Of a stretch of DNA of 64,000 bases, positions 22,477 to 34,855 are shown one piece after another. Origin of the DNA: Paragyromitra xinjiangensis (lineage: Eukaryota; Ascomycota; Pezizomycetes; Pezizales; Discinaceae); assembly GCA_038503065.1 (NCBI GenBank), contig JBCAMK010000002.1:2232001-2296000 (forward strand), read 5' to 3'. The notes under the pieces were generated by a model. It was not told the origin of the DNA and searched no databases. It worked only from the letters and a program-made list of their open reading frames with translations. Position numbers and translations under genes: made by a program. Position 1 is the stretch's first letter, and every line of letters starts with the position of its first letter.

Positions 22477-23865
22477 ATGTCAAAACCCCCCGTAAATGTC
22501 GCTGTTCCGCCACCGCTCCAAAAGCAGCAGCAGCAACAATTAACCCAGCGGAAGCAAGACCAGCAAAATGGGCATAACCTAGAGTCTGGGGAATGGACGG
22601 ACGAGAAACTGGTCGACGCGCTGAAGCGCCTCGACGATCTTCACACCAAGGTCCGTACCCGTTCCGTCCCCCACCACGTCTTCCCTTCCAAAATTCACTC
22701 AAAAGCTAACAGCTTCTTCCCCGGTAAACTAGTTGATCAATCTCCGCACCGTGATCCCGCGTCTGACGTTGCCGTTGTCAACGGACCATCCCTCCCGTGA
22801 GCCGTCTCTCCCCACAATCCCTCCCCCACTCTTCTCTATCAGATTTTTCCCCTCCATCCCTCCCCCAATCTATACATTCAGAAATTTGCAACAGCAGCAC
22901 TAACCTCGCGACCACAGCCGCAGAACTATATGAAGATCTATCGACCCGCGCCCAAGGCGCGTCCGAGGAAGTTCTAGCGTTCAACTCGCTCTTTGTCAAA
23001 TCCCAAAGCTTATTCGAACACGCCAATGCATCCCGCGCCCGGAACCCACGAGAGATACAGAGTGTGTCTGTGTATGACATGTTCTACGCTGACGAGGAAG
23101 GTGCGGGGGAGGGGGAGAAGATTGAAGAAGACATTGAGATGAAGGACGTGAAGGAAGGAGAGGATGCCGAGGAGGAGGAGGAAGAGGAGGAGGAAGTGAT
23201 TGAAGAGACGAAGGAAGAGGATGTAGGGAGGGTTCTTGCGGAGTTTAAGGATGAGAGGGAGGACTTTGAGGTGGATGTTGAGATGGGAGATTCAGGGAGG
23301 ACGGTTAAGGTGCTTATATCATTATCATTTGTGGAGTTGATAGGGAGCTCTAACGCTTTGGCGTACTGTAGATTATACTGCCATCGCCAGCGGACCTTTT
23401 ATTCACTCTCGATATCCCATCATTTTCATCCTCTATGACCGACACTTCGGATCCATCCTCGGCCGCACGACGCTTCATAGTCACCTCCATTGCAAACGCG
23501 AAGAAGCCCGAGCAGGCGACACCACATCTCTATACATCTATCTTGCGTAGCATCATCACGCGACAGAATGCTGGAAATCTACAACTCTTACTAGTATGTC
23601 AGCATCTGCTTCAAAAAACTTCTACAAGCACTAGCTAACGAGGACCGACCTACAGGAAATGCTTCTAGAGTATAAATCAATATACAGCGCCCCCTGCAAA
23701 AAGTGTGGTAAGATGACTGCGGGAACGAAGGTTGAGCTTCCAGTCGTCAGAAATAGAGATAATGTCCTTGTCGAGTCTGAAGATACGGGCGCGGGAGCAG
23801 GAGCTAAGAAAAAGAGCAAGAAGAAAGATAAGGTCTGGAACGCGTATCATGAAGGTTGTATGTGA
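22477..23865 (+). CDS. med27: Mediator complex subunit 27
   Basis: Model: join(22477..22650, 22733..22796, 22918..23309, 23372..23593, 23656..23865), 353 residues. Med27 belongs to the tail-adjacent part of Mediator, which links activators to RNA polymerase II. The N-terminus is proline/glutamine-rich (a run of Q), followed by WTDEKLVDALKRLDDLHTK. A helical region reads AELYEDLSTRAQGASEEVLA. There is a long acidic stretch (about residues 155-185, including nine consecutive E), and the diagnostic C-terminal zinc-binding module has CKKCGK at 298-302 and HEGC at 349-352. The acidic stretch is larger than I expect for the family. The junction after residue 79 (intron 22797-22917) is the least certain because the homologous segment is variable. 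Confidence 0.88.
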
Positions 23866-25239
23866 AGTTGAAGTTGGTGGAGTAATTTTTACTTTTTGGT
23901 TGTGATAATGGGAAAGTGTGGAGTGGAGTGTATAGATGAGGTGGCGTGGATAAATTTGGCATGAAGACTTTTTGGGATTGATTTTACCATTTTTGATGTA
24001 TCGTTAGCGACTTTTTGTAAACCTTCTTAATTCTGTCCCTCCCCTTCTTTCTTCTTTTTTTCATTTATTTTTCACATGGCCTCCTCTTGGGGTTGTGGAG
24101 TCTAGGAATGGTGCTATCTGGTTAAAAGTTGGGACGGATTTACTGCGCATATGGACCCAGTTTGTTTTATTTGATATTTATTGGATACTTCCAGTCAGAA
24201 AAGAATCTGATATTTGAGGAAGAAGATCTCTCGCTAGTTGTAGCTAGGCCAGGCGGATAGTCTCCGACCACTCCTCCGAAAACGGGGATAGAAAATAGCG
24301 GGAATCGATGTTATGGCCATTTATTCAGTCATTTTCTTAGGGGCTGGGGCAAATTCGCCCCAAAGTGAATGAATCCACAGAATATCACTCGACAGCACTA
24401 ACTCCAGGCCAAAACCTTAGGTAGTCTTCTAGTAATGAAGAATATTTTGAAGTGTCTCAAAGTTTAGGATCCATCTAGGGCTTACGTTTTCCCTCATACG
24501 AAGTAGCTTAGGCACAGCTATAAACGGCTTGAACCGCGCTGAAGCTCCTGGTTGGAGAAGCCTAATCATAAGCCAAGTGGCTTTCGGTCAATTTAACAGC
24601 AAAAGCAACATTCCGAGTCCCTAAGCAGTAAAATATCATTTCCAAAGCAATTTCGTGAAGATAAATATAAATTAACAGTAAAACCCTAAGAAAATGTGCA
24701 ATATGGTAAAAACGTTAGCTCAAGGTCAAAAGGTGCGCAACATATGCATCTCAGCTTCATCTGGCCCGAAAAAATAAAGTTCTGATGGCACCCCATCACA
24801 AAGTATTTTAAGGTGCAACAAGTAAGCCAACCCCCGCCTAAAAATAACCATTTGTGTAATTTATAAATACCACAACTCATCACTCGCCTATAGATACCGG
24901 TTTCCAAAGTTTCTCAATAATCGATTTTTTTGTGTTCTGAGGTTTCCCCTCCAATCATACAGTAAGTCAAAAAATGAGCTGAGACGCCTGCAGTCCGGTG
25001 TATGAGCATAGAACCCTAGAGAGGTGGCCACCAAACACCCTATTCTAGGATCTAATGATTCCGTTGTTACACGGATATGTGAAAGGGGGGAGGGGAATTA
25101 GGAAATATTTGGAGAAGATGGAATGTTGTTTATTTTATTTTTTATGGGTTATGTTGGGTGTTTTGGTTTTTAGTATTGTTGTTTTATTGTTTTATTGTAT
25201 TGTATTGTTTTGTTTTGTTTTGTTTGTGTTATTTTATCG
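23866..25239. other. intergenic, nothing recognised
   Basis: 3' region of med27, then AT-rich sequence. Near 25180-25240 there is a GTTTT/GTATT-rich low-complexity tract. No gene. Confidence 0.5.
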
Positions 25240-25280
25240 TCATGACCCATAGGGTTGGATACGTAAATGAATTACCACTA

Positions 25281-25325
<45 letters not shown>

Positions 25326-26163
25326 ATGATTCCGTTGTCAAGAAAATTCCTTGCGTCCTTAAGACTATCTCGTCAACCATGTGAAATGGTGTCCTGCCAT
25401 CGTGATTCCGAGAACCAAACCCAACATCAGCTTCTGAGAGCAGCTTAGCTATCCCACGAGCAGTTCCTAACCTTTTAAAGTGTGCCATTGACTGAAATTC
25501 CCGGTGAAGTGCTGTCCATCCGAAACAATCCTTAGCGGTAACGTCGGCCCCCCTCCTCAACTGCATCCTAACTAATCCCAAATTATCGCTCATAGTAGCC
25601 AGCATTAATGCTGTCTTTCCATAATTATCACAGACCCCAAAGTTTGCACCTTTTTTTTAGTAGGATCTCGGCCACTGCTGCTTGCTGCACTGTGAAGCGC
25701 CGTCCGACCATTACGGCGACTGACCTGATTGACGTCGACCCCAAGCTCTAAATGAAGAAATCGAATCACCGCTCCGCGGCTATGGCTCGTAGCAGTGTAG
25801 ATTATTAGCCATCCGTAGTCATCCGTTATACGTACATGTCCACCATCGAGGAGTAATTTCATCACCGGTACATGCCCACCTCTTGCAGCATAACGTAACA
25901 GTATGCTCCCTTTTTTCCCACCAACACCGGTATTATAGACACCATTGCCTAGAAAGGTTTTAGCCAAACCCACATACCCCGTGATATGTAGCCAAGTAGA
26001 TGGAGTGGCATTTAGAAGAAACCCCTGTAACAGCAGTTTCGAGAATGGGGATAAGAAGGAGAACGAAATCGGGGCAGGCTTCAATGAGGTTTTTGACGTC
26101 ATTTGAATTAAGGGTTTTGGCAATGTTCAGAAGAATCTCGTTAGGGAGAGTTAGGATACCCAT
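25240..26163 (-). pseudogene. broken F-box-like ankyrin-repeat gene
   Basis: Begins at the ATG at 26163 with MGILTLPNEILLNIAKTLN, the same kind of F-box-like start as the intact gene at 7040-7726. Ankyrin repeats follow but are spread over several frames. Indels near 26000 disrupt the first repeat. The middle part (RYAARGGHVPVMKLLLDGG, GVDVNQVSRRNGRTALHSAA) is in a second frame. A slip at a run of eight A (about 25652-25659) is followed by a third frame containing NFGVCDNYGKTALMLATMSD and GADVTAKDCFGWTALH. The 3' end runs into a CTA microsatellite that would encode about 17 valines. At least three frame breaks make a functional product unlikely. Confidence 0.8.
25271..25326. repeat. (CTA)n trinucleotide microsatellite
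   Basis: About 17 CTA units, slightly imperfect at the left end, lying in the 3' end of the broken ankyrin gene. Read on the minus strand it gives a valine run in the residual frame. Confidence 0.9.
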
Positions 26164-28825
26164 GGCTAGTTAGGTATCCGTATTTAGAGCGCTTTATGAA
26201 CGTGAAGAAGGTGAGAAGTATAGAAGAATGTATATAATTAACGGTACCGTAGTGGCAGCAGGAAGAGGAGATTGAATGATAGAGGTTTCTGGAGTATTTC
26301 TTTCCTCCGAAGCAGTTATATATGCGTACAGATCCGCCTGTCCTAACAGAAGTTTGTTTTGACACGGTCTGACAAATTTATTTCGAAAAGATCTAGAGAA
26401 GCTGGTTCAGGAAACTATCATATGTGATATCGACTAACTAGAACGATGAACAAACACAATATCTTAACAAACTTTGACTTGTACAAATTTCTTTGAAGAT
26501 TATAGTGAAACTTCGCCCAAGGATTGTTCAACCCTTCGGAATCGGCAATCAAGAAAGGGCTTGAGTCACGTGATCAAATGCTGTTGCTTGACCAAGGATT
26601 GAGGATGCGAGACCACTGGATTCTAGAAGCAGATATGGGAAGGACAAATATTAGTACCATTACTTTAGGGATAAACACCAGCGCTCAAATATAAATACCA
26701 CTGATGGAGCTAGACTATTGTTTGATAACACTAAATGTTTTTGCCACACCACCATGCCATATATTTATGATATAGCACAAAAATACTATAACTTCGATAT
26801 TTAATGACATTGGTGGCTTTTATTGATGAGTATGCCACTATAATATCGGAGCTATAGCTATAAGTAATCAATAGATCTCTAAAACAGTTGATAGGTGCTG
26901 TGGGAATATCAATATTGTTGGGAGGTCAGCAACTCTTTTGTGAGTTGTGCTTCCAGCGGCCGATGTCCTGCCACTAGGGGCTCTAGATGGCGACATAGCG
27001 ATACAAATGGTTGCAGTTGATGTTCTATATGATGCTATATCTACTGTTTTGGGACGTGTTCGCATATTTCTGTCCAACGTGCATGGTAGGCGAAATGTGC
27101 GTCAGATGCCCTTCCGATCTGGGAGGGCACCCTCCTGGGCCCTCCGATGGAACTATCATAGACGAACTCAACAACTCCTTCCTTCCCGGGAGGCTCATAC
27201 TAACTTCGATAAGTTCTACCGGAAGAACGTGCTACCATGGGAGACCTACCATTATTTAAAGTCTTGCAGGGGTGTTTCGTTCGTTGAGGTATAGTATGCA
27301 CTGTTCCAAAAATTGAGGTTCAGATAAACTACCATGTTTGTAATTTTGGTGGGGTGTGCGGAACACCATCTACCCAGGGTGCCCTCTCCAGGATATATAA
27401 ACCAAACATTAGGTGAAGTACGCGGCTGCGGCGTGTCTCTATACTTCTTATGGTTGGAGGTTGGCGTATTAGGCGTGTTGCCGTGTTGGTTAGATCGAGT
27501 GAGGTCCTGTGAGTGACCCTCCCTTTGCGAGCTGTGGACCCAGTTAACTCTTCAGGATAGCAAAACAAAAAATAAATCCACCTATCCAGGGTATCTCGTA
27601 AAATCTCCGTATTTATCTATCGGGAGATCCCCATAACCTGTGCAACCTATTGAATTCCCCTGTTGATTATGGGAACTTAGCAACAGTAATTAAAACAATT
27701 GCAATGAGGACCATCACAGCAGAGACACATACATAAGGTCCACAGATCTACAATTTAAACCATACCGCATCCAAACACTGTTTCGAATCCAAAGTCTAAT
27801 TTGTGGAAAGGTGTTCCTAAACACTCTGCCCGTAAAACCATTCTTGGTGACTCTAAACGGACCATACCACGCGGACCCGAGGGACCCGGATCAACATCTG
27901 CTCTGTACCCCAACATGACGTGCATGACAAAGGATCTATCTACCGAATTCTAATGGGCTCGCTTATCAAGGTTATCATATCGTAGGCGACACACCCGCGC
28001 ATTAGAGCTTGTTTTCTCATTCGTTTCATCTGCCGTCCCTTCCATTATCGTTTTGTACCGTAGGTTCCCCCACAAGTAACCGGATCTGCAGGCAGGACGA
28101 TGTTCTTAAGTTCCCCGGACGGGAAAGACGGCTGCAGTGTAGGGATTCCAGGCTGGCCACTCATTGAGAGCGCGGAATACCCGGTGTTGATTCCGACGGT
28201 TATTATTATAGCCAGGATGCAACCCGGGGTTGAAAACTCGAAAGAGGAGCCTCGGGAGCAATGAAGGGAGAAGGAAGGGTGATTTGGCATAGGGCCAATA
28301 GGCGAAAATTGGGGGATAAAGGCAGAAATGTCAAGTGCAAAGAAGATTGCCCGCTTCAATCACATAAGTCTTCTGAAATCAAAATCAAACCATGCACCTT
28401 GATGGATCTGCGTTCGAAACAAAACCAGCGCGTAGGGCGGAACGTTAGCTGCAGAGCTCCTCACAAACTACACCAGTCATGTTTAAATCAGATGATAGAC
28501 AAAGATTCAGGTCACAGTAGATTCTGCAAGTATTTGAAATCCCATTGATAGAAATTCCGTAGTTTCCCCGTCGGAAAAACTATTCTTTAGCCAATTCTGC
28601 TCAAAAAAATGAATGTAATGTGTAATGCAACAACCAGTGTTTCTGCGATTACACTTGAAAGAGAGAAGAACCATAGACACAAATAATACTAAGACAAAAG
28701 CGAAACAGCAGAAAACAGGAAACCACCAATCATGCAATATCACCTATCCCGCTGCCTTCCTTTAGAAGGAAAAAAGAAAAACTCCATGAATACTATCCTA
28801 AAAACCCTTTTCGCATAAATAGAAA
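26164..28825. other. intergenic, nothing recognised
   Basis: Overlapping short frames on both strands at 26868-27294 have no domain. There is no RNA gene or clear repeat structure. Confidence 0.5.
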
Positions 28826-30202
28826 TCATTTACTCTCTTCTTCCTCATCTTTTTTTTCAGTCGCAGGCGCGCCGTCAGAAGGTGGGCTATACACAGTTTC
28901 CGGATTTGGCGTAAGTGATTGCGGGGAAGGTGAATCAGAAGTAGCAAAAGCCATAGTCTTAGGGGAAACATCGAAGTCGGTTTGCCCCCCCCCCGGACTG
29001 TTCGTTTCGCCTAGAGAGCTTAATGATGCATTTGATACACCCTCTGTGATGCCTGAAATTGCAGAGACCCCCCCATGGCTGTTGTTGTTGTGCATCATAA
29101 ACTCTCCTGAGCTTTGGAGAATTTCTTGATACACTTTTCTCCCAGGATCAAGTTTTCGCTTGGCTTTTTTCTTATCACGCTTGGATGATGGTCGCACTAC
29201 GATGACAGGAACAGGTGAATGCTGCAGACAGTATTTTGAAACCGATCCCGGAAGAAGACCCTGTAGACCGCCGAGGGATCGTCCACGAGTGCCCACGATC
29301 AAAATGACAGGCTCGTAAATATGAATCTGTATAGAGTTTCAGTATTCGAGAGAAAAAGCGCCATGAGGGTGGGGGTTTAGTCATACCATTTTCTGGATAG
29401 TTTCATGAACCTTTCCAACGGCAAACTCTAGAATGACAGAAATGGTCTTGTCGTCTTCATTCTTCTCAATGATCTGGTTCAGGAGCTTTCTGGCTTCTTG
29501 CCGATACAACCTTTCCTGTAGCGCCGCCGAGTCGCTACTCATCTTGCTATCCTTATCGACAACTCGCAAGCAAACGATCTCATCGCCATCATCGACGAGC
29601 TCATCGATGAGCCACTCGAGCGCAAACTCTGAATAGTCATTTTGATCTGTGCCGCAAAGGAAAGTACGCGATCTTCGGGTATAGGCGTAGTCCTTATGCT
29701 TGGACTTTAGCGTGAGGGAAAAGTCGGAGGCATCTTTGTTATCGAACGTATCAAAAGAGACTCGTTTCAAAAAAGAGCTGTTGTCGCCAGGCAGGTTAAG
29801 ATGCGTCAGTCCAACATCGCTCACAGACATAACTGCGCAGTTATTGGGTATAAGATAGAGGGGAAATGAAAGGGATGCCAAGGGGGGGGAAATGCGGGGG
29901 ATATGGGGGAAAAGTGATTCACTAGGGGAGACAAACGGAGGCGGAGGTGGTGACGAGAGCGATCTCTGGCGAGTCACCCCAGAACGTCCGGACGCATTCG
30001 GTAAACCACTACTGCTTCCAAAGCTGCCTATACTTCCCACGCTCCCGCTACCTACGCTTGAGGCTAAGGAAGATTGGCGACGACGACGACCCTCGGTGGA
30101 AGGCGTTTCAGGAACGTTTGCCCACGCTATGGAAGTTGTACGAGCTCCTCCGTTCTTCTCGACAACATCTGACCCTGCCGCTGGTGGGGTAGAGGAAGTC
30201 AT
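28826..30202 (-). CDS. universal stress protein (UspA) family protein
   Basis: Model: complement(join(28826..29326, 29387..29832, 29923..30202)), 408 residues. It carries one UspA-like alpha/beta nucleotide-binding domain, from RTFLCGTDQNDYSEFALEWL to SVSKYCLQHSPVPVIVVRP. The phosphate loop is GTRGRSLGGLQGLLPGS: the spacing between GxxG and GS is 11 residues rather than the 9 of bacterial ATP-binding Usp, as I recall from fungal relatives. The N-terminal ~110 residues are Ser/Pro-rich and low complexity, and the tail is Lys-rich then Ser/Pro/Glu-rich, probably phosphorylated linkers. It is presumably a cytosolic stress-response protein; the ligand is unknown. The first intron (29833-29922, 90 bases) has no stop and a length divisible by three, so retention would add 30 residues. 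Confidence 0.85.
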
Positions 30203-31610
30203 CCAAAAAAAGAAATTCGGATAGGAACAAATCTCGCGCAGCTATTACTACTATTATTATTAACTTTCTTTGCTTGCTTATGATATTATTATTTTACTTT
30301 CTTTTCCTGAAACGAAAGGCTCCTTTTCTGGTAAAGGGTGTGGTCAGAAGAGGCCAGCCCGGTTTACTCTCTAGGCAAGCTGAGCCAGAAGCAACGAAGC
30401 CAGGGACCCCTCTTTCGGTTCTTCGGAGAGATTTTTGGTCCGTGTTTGACGGAGGCGGAGCGGAACGATATGAAATAAGTAGCGATTAGGTATCTGAAGC
30501 CAGAGAGAAGCTTGATGTGACGCAGATGGCGGGCGGATGGACGGGGGCGGGGACGGGGATTGGGGCCGAAGGCGAGGGGGGGCGATTTCGGATGCGTCGA
30601 CGCGTGGTGGTGGACGGAGGTGGGACCGCGGGGGAGCAAAGGGGTGTGTACAGACGCAGTAGAAGGGAGAGTCTCGTTTGTGATCACGGGAAAATTCAGT
30701 GAGAGGAGATGGCGGCTTCTACACCACTTTGTCTGCTCTAACTGAACACCTAAAGGTTTTGTACCTGTGGGTGGATTTTACTGAGAGCCCAGAAGCCCAA
30801 GATTTTGATGATGAATTCGAGGACAGAGGCGGTGCAGCGAGCATCGTGGATGACATAACAGTGGGGCCCAAGAAGCTGATTTGTCTCGGCGATGGCTGGC
30901 GCTCCTTACGCGTAACTGTTACGAGTGTTACGAGTATTTACGTTTGGCGTGGAGGCCAAGTCCCAGCATCTTGGTCAATCTGTTCACGAACCCCTAATTT
31001 CTATTTGGTCCTGCTGTGGGGGACCTCTCCGGTGGTTTGGGTCAACCACACACTGAATCACGGCGTTCGGATAGGTGCACGGCGCAACAATCATGTCTTG
31101 ATCTACTTTGATCCGATTTGAGGACCAGCTCAGAAATTCACCTGTCTCACAAAGTCACAGCAAAGTATTCTCCACCGCCTTCAATTCGGGAACCGATAAC
31201 CAGTATCGGTTCGCATCCCGCAATTAGCCCAATCGGAGTTGTCCTATTGACCTGAGGCCAGAGCCACCTGTCAATCTCTAGGCATACCCCCCCGTCAGTC
31301 TACGCGGCCGCCCAGATCGTACGGTACTAGGCAACAAAAGACGAGCCGTTTCGGGGGCTGCGCGGCGACCGAAACCATGAACGTCTGTGCTTAGAGATCT
31401 CTGGGAAAATCGGTCTTTCCACGCTGTCGCCGCGGCGAAAGCCACCCCCCAGGAGCTCTTCCTTCCCATTTTGCATGGAGATCAGACTCCAACCCCCTCC
31501 TCTCCTTCCACATTACAATTGCCGCTCTACACGAGCGACGGAGTTTAAAACTGCACAAAGCGGTTGTTATAAAATTGGCGTAGCAGAGGAATCTGAAACT
31601 GATGTGGCAT
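30203..31610. other. intergenic, nothing firm
   Basis: Upstream of the stress-protein gene. A frame at 30699-31121 (140 codons) has no domain and no credible splice context. I leave it out. Confidence 0.45.
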
Positions 31611-31830
31611 GTAGCATGTACCCCTTTGTTAGCTGATTGCCGAAAGAGGGCTCCGTTATCCAGAGACCCAAGATCTGCGATATGGGGTGTTATGTACATG
31701 AAAGACAACTCACAACACCAAGGAATCCCGTCACGAAAAGAGAGCTCCCTACCCGAGATCGATTATCACGGCAGTTGGAGTGGGCGTACACTTGGTTGTG
31801 GGATCCGGGCCGGGGTTCATATCAAACCCC
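31611..31830 (+). repeat. degenerate direct repeat, copy A
   Basis: Resembles 32589-32790 in the same orientation. The start is gcatgtacccctttgttag against gcatgcacccctacgttag, then gattgccgaaagaggg against aatcgccgcaaaaggg, and the end shares GGATCCGGGCCGG exactly (31800-31812 against 32769-32781). Identity over the alignable parts is perhaps 65-70% by eye. Confidence 0.5.
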
Positions 31831-32588
31831 AACAGACCCGGGATCAACAACGTTTTGCGAACAGTGCTGAAATGGTTCCCAAATCCACAGGGCCTTTTTC
31901 CTTTTTCCCAAGACTTTCATCCCTGATAGAAGTGAAGAGTAGGTTATGCCCTATTACAGGGTGTGAAAGGCGAGTGAATCACGTGAATCAGCGAGAACCT
32001 GGGGAAACAAGCTTTTGGGAGCCTCAGCACCATTAGTATCTCTTGGCGCAACTAGTGCCTTGATGAGCACACGTACCTGGATGGCCTGGCGACTATCAAA
32101 CAAAATCTGGGTGCTTGAGCCGAGAGATCAAGCTCCCACCTATCCTGTTCTATCCCGCTCGAAGATATTGGATCCGACCAGTATGAGACAGTTGTGCTAA
32201 TGTCTCAAGGTCTGGCGGTAAAATAGTGTCGTTACGTTCGGAACGCTCAGACGATGATCGTCGTCCAAGTCAAAGGGTCGGGTCAAATGCCAAGTATGGC
32301 AATTTCTTCATATGTGGTCAAGGTTCTTACCACCGCGGAGAAGCTAATAGATTTTGTGGACTGAAACTATCGCCGAAGGAGAACAACCCGAATGGTCTGC
32401 GTGACCTGGGTGGGAAGGAACAAAGTCCGAGGTCGGAATCGGCATTGATGATACAGGGAACAAGGAAGAGACCCGTATCCTAGGGTAAGTTCGGGCCGCT
32501 TAAAGGTCCATCAGCAGGGCATACCCATTTGAAGAAGAATTCAAGTAACGTTGATTGACCAGCGTAAAAGGGGATGAGACCCGAAACC

Positions 32589-32790
32589 AGTGCATGCACC
32601 CCTACGTTAGATAATCGCCGCAAAAGGGTTCCATTATTGAGAAGAGGAGCTTGATGGACAGCCCTGAGATCTACAACAAAGATATGGGCGTCATCCTTCC
32701 TCCACAGGTTACGAAAATGAAAGCACCCAATCGGTGGCCTCGGTAATTAAGACAACTATGATGTTAGGCATAGGATCCGGGCCGGCAATA
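32589..32790 (+). repeat. degenerate direct repeat, copy B
   Basis: Partner of 31611-31830, about 970 bases downstream. The pair could be old long terminal repeats of a small element or a tandem duplication. The inner segment has no recognisable coding sequence. Confidence 0.5.
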
Positions 32791-34855
32791 TCTGACGCCT
32801 GTCCGATTTCTCCGATCACCATCACAACAAAAGCAGGAGAAAAGAGAGGATCATTGTGCTACAATACCAAGAGAAAATCAAGCTCGTCAATTACAACCAC
32901 GTATCTCTACTGCGGACTCTGATACACTTATTACCTTATTTTTTTTTGCTCCGGGTATCAGGTGTCAGGTAGAGCGCAGATTTATGCGGATACTACTGTC
33001 GTGTGAACATGAGCTGAAGTCGATGCAAGTGAGCAGGCCAACTCTCGGGAACCTTGAAATGATGTGCGTCAAGGCTACCATGTGTCAATCAAGGACTATT
33101 TAGTACAACAGGTCACCTTAAATCTAGCTTATCTCATTGCCAAGGCAAGGTCGTCTACCGTTTCATACCCTGCAACCCGCATGAAAATCACGATTTCAAT
33201 TCACGAATCATCTTGAGAAATCAACCAGAGCCTCAGGTCCATAGGCCAGTAGGGCAAACAGCCGATGGGCCTCTTCAAATCTAGATTGACGAAGCAACGC
33301 AGTTGCGCCTGAAGACACGCGAGCCTTGAAATTAGGCCACACATAATAGTGAATTGCAAATCTCCCCTATGCGGGATATAAGAGGGCGAGAAGTAAAACA
33401 ATGACGCGCATTGGACTTCCGCTTTATGCGATACTAAAGGAGAGTCTTAGAAATCCAACCAGACTTCGGAGCAAAGCAAACAGATTTCGGTAGCGAGCTG
33501 GTTTGAAATCAAAGGTGGGGGGAGAGAAGAGGGGATCTACTAAAGAAAAATAAAATAAGGCAATGATTCCAGCGGAGTGTTTCGCGCCCGAGCTTTGTCA
33601 ATTAGAGCAGAAAGAAGTTGGCGAAGGAAAAGAAAAAAATCGCTTCACGGATTTGTTAATGGTCACGATAGGGCCCACACGCAGTGGAGTCCGGACCTAA
33701 TTAAATTAATAGACCTAGTTCGCGCAGCTAAAAAAAAACAAGCCTCAGTTCATGTAAGAACCTTCTCCTTTGCACTCAGATAGCCGCTATTCCCCGCTCT
33801 TGAAAATTTTCTTTTCCCTCAAAAAATCCTGTAAATGGGTTAATCAGACGGTGCGAGTGACGACGTTCTTCTCTCTCGTGCACTTGGACTCCTTACCCCT
33901 CTGTAGCTGAGCGGGGTGTCGCAGGTGGGGAAGGGGGAAATTTTCGTTAGGGCCAAATAAGACAAGAGGTGAAGGAAAAAATATATCTCCCATGAGAAAA
34001 GTGGAAAGCTGGCACAGCTAGCGGCCTGCAGGTTGTTGGTTTTCGCTCGCAGTAAATAGAAACTTGTGCAAGCAGCGCGCACTGTAAAAGCTTGCGCACT
34101 TTGTTCAGACCCTTGAGTCAATCTTACGCGGCTCTCTTGTGTAACAAAACTCACAGGGGCTCAGAACACAAGTGTAAACAGTTGCCTTGAGATCATTTCC
34201 CCATCACACGACAGAGACCTTTTTCCGGACATGGCGGTGCTATGCTCTGCACCCCGGAGTGTTTGTCCGACTGCTCTCTGGATCTGGGCAGTAACGACTT
34301 CAGTTTCGTTGGTAAAATGACTGGTTAAATTCCTTCTTCTGTACGATAGCCGAATGACTGTCGTTTTACCCCACATCCGAAATCACGAGACTATTCGTGG
34401 ACAACGCACACGAAAATATTGATAGCGAATAAGTGTTTGAGTGTGAGATTGTTTATTCCGTGCTCTTAGTGAACCGGATAGCTAAAGCTATGACGTAGAC
34501 CACATACAATCTTCAAATGTCATGGAGACAACTGTGTCTCCTCAAAATACAGGACCCGTATGACCCCGTGAAACCCATGATGAACCGATCACGCAATGAA
34601 AAATAACAAGGAAAGTATCAAGAAAATATCCCCGCCAAAATAAAAGACAACTATGCAGGAAATATTACAAAAAAAATATCCGTGAAGTATACAGAAGTAA
34701 CCCCCCGGGTTTCCAAAACACCGGAAGAATTTTGTATAAACAGATTCGAAAGAAGTAACGCCCGCTCATAAACAAACAAACCCGCGCCGAACCAAAATAT
34801 TACAGGTCAAAATATACAGAGAAAGAGAGAATCGTGTCATCATGAAGAGCTCCTG
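32791..34855. other. intergenic, nothing recognised
   Basis: Short shadow frames only. The last 400 bases are the AT-rich 3' flank of the next minus-strand gene. Confidence 0.5.

Noticed and set aside
26868..27294. opposed frames of 69-115 codons
   Set aside because: Neither strand shows a domain or splice pattern; no reason to prefer one.
30699..31121. 140-codon plus-strand frame
   Set aside because: No recognisable domain, no splice partners and no conserved-looking segments.
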